Assembly (NCBI GenBank): GCA_030698575.1
Contig: JAUYMQ010000323.1
Span: 1 to 7,161, forward strand
DNA: 7,161 bases
Direction: 5' to 3'
From: Deltaproteobacteria bacterium
GTDB taxonomy: Bacteria > JAUYMQ01
Under the pieces are notes generated by a model. The model was given only the letters and a program-made list of their open reading frames with translations. It was not told where the DNA came from and made no database searches. The position numbers and the translations under genes were made by a program. Below, in pieces: positions 6,674 through 7,161 of this stretch (position 1 is the first letter of the stretch; each line of letters begins with the position of its first letter).

Positions 6674-7161
6674 ATGGGCGATCGATTGACAATCTCCATC
6701 GTCGTTCCCTGTTACAACGAGGAGGAATCGTTGCCCCAGCTGAGCGGGGTGCTGCAACAGCTGATAGCGGCCTATGAAAAAACAGACGATGTCGAGATCT
6801 TGCTGGTGGACGACGGTTCCACCGACGGCACCCTGGCCGCCCTCGAGCGACTGGCGCCGGGTCTCAGGGGCCACGTGCTGAAACACGTGGGCAACAAGGG
6901 CATAGCGGAAGCCTATCGCACGGGTTTTCAGGCGGCCAAGGGAGACATCGTCTGCACCATCGATGCTGACTGCACCTTCGACCCTCTCGAGCTGGTTCCG
7001 ATGCTCGCCGAGTTGAGGGCGACCGCCGCCGATCTCGTTGTCGCTTCTCCCTATCATCCTAGGGGACGCGTGGAGGGGGTCCCGGGCTGGCGCTTGATCT
7101 TGAGCAGGGGGGCCTCATGGATCTATCGTCTTCTTCTTCCCGTCAAGCTCTACAGCTATAC
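6674..7161 (+). CDS. GT2 glycosyltransferase, polyprenyl/dolichol-phosphate mannose synthase type (3' end cut by window edge)
   Basis: 162 complete codons are visible before the right edge. The GT-A fold motifs come in order: ISIVVPCYNEEESL (7-20) at the nucleotide-sugar strand, ILLVDDGSTDGT (42-53), NKGIAEAYRTGFQAAKGDIV (74-93), and the metal-binding DAD (97-99) in TIDADCTFDP. SPYHPRGRVEGVPGWR (125-140), then a hydrophobic LSRGASWIYRLLLP (143-156), resembles polyprenol-phosphate mannosyltransferases. The family transfers a sugar from a nucleotide donor (GDP-mannose in the best-known members) to a polyprenyl phosphate at the cytoplasmic membrane face. That lipid-sugar is the donor used by GT-C enzymes such as the one encoded at 3194-4894, a functional link that is inferred. 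Whether a C-terminal membrane domain follows cannot be seen. The sugar is not certain, because related enzymes use glucose or other sugars. Confidence 0.9.
   Translation, partial: MGDRLTISIVVPCYNEEESLPQLSGVLQQLIAAYEKTDDVEILLVDDGSTDGTLAALERLAPGLRGHVLKHVGNKGIAEAYRTGFQAAKGDIVCTIDADCTFDPLELVPMLAELRATAADLVVASPYHPRGRVEGVPGWRLILSRGASWIYRLLLPVKLYSY

Noticed and set aside
1-7161. tRNA, rRNA, CRISPR, insertion sequence, phage or toxin-antitoxin content
   Set aside because: Reading both strands showed no direct-repeat array with spacers, no transposase or integrase motifs, no terminal inverted repeats and no RNA gene signatures. The five coding genes explain almost all bases.

Overview
The window is GC-rich bacterial DNA, probably from a Gram-negative, envelope-rich lineage. 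Acidobacteriota, Myxococcota or other former deltaproteobacteria, Gemmatimonadota and related metagenome-known phyla would all fit, and the sequence alone cannot choose among them. The reasons are the high GC, avoidance of TTA/CTA/TCA codons (which leaves long open antisense frames), secreted HEAT-repeat and sulfatase-fold proteins, and a membrane-anchored spermidine-synthase-like methyltransferase. There are five protein genes and almost no spare DNA. I see no tRNA, rRNA, CRISPR array, insertion sequence or phage gene.

Left arm, minus strand, read from 4894 down to 1. Three genes with gaps of 52 and 42 bases look like one operon. The first is a multi-pass GT-C glycosyltransferase of the PMT/ArnT (GT39-like) type at 4894-3194. 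The second is an exported, possibly lipid-anchored protein of the alkaline phosphatase/sulfatase superfamily at 3141-1246, whose nucleophile position is Thr instead of Cys/Ser. The third is a membrane protein with a C-terminal spermidine-synthase-like SAM-binding domain, from 1203 past the left edge. A near-consensus sigma70-type promoter (TTGACA, 17-base spacer, TG-extended TATAGA) ends 6 bases before the glycosyltransferase ATG. The operon's first message is therefore predicted to be leaderless.

Right arm, plus strand. A secreted HEAT-repeat protein (about 4893-6563) is followed, after 110 bases, by the first 162 codons of a GT2 glycosyltransferase of the dolichol/polyprenyl-phosphate-mannose-synthase type (6674 past the right edge). 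The two divergent arms appear to share the four bases CATG at 4892-4895 as overlapping start codons. A candidate plus-strand promoter for the HEAT gene lies inside the glycosyltransferase gene at 4689-4718.

How the genes may work together (inference): the GT2 enzyme would load a sugar onto a polyprenyl phosphate on the cytoplasmic face. The GT-C enzyme would use that lipid-linked sugar on the outer face of the inner membrane. The Thr-type alkaline-phosphatase-fold protein could then add or remove a phospho-substituent in the periplasm. The HEAT protein would be an exported scaffold. The SAM-domain protein's reaction is unknown. This is a plausible envelope glycoconjugate-modification locus, not a demonstrated system.
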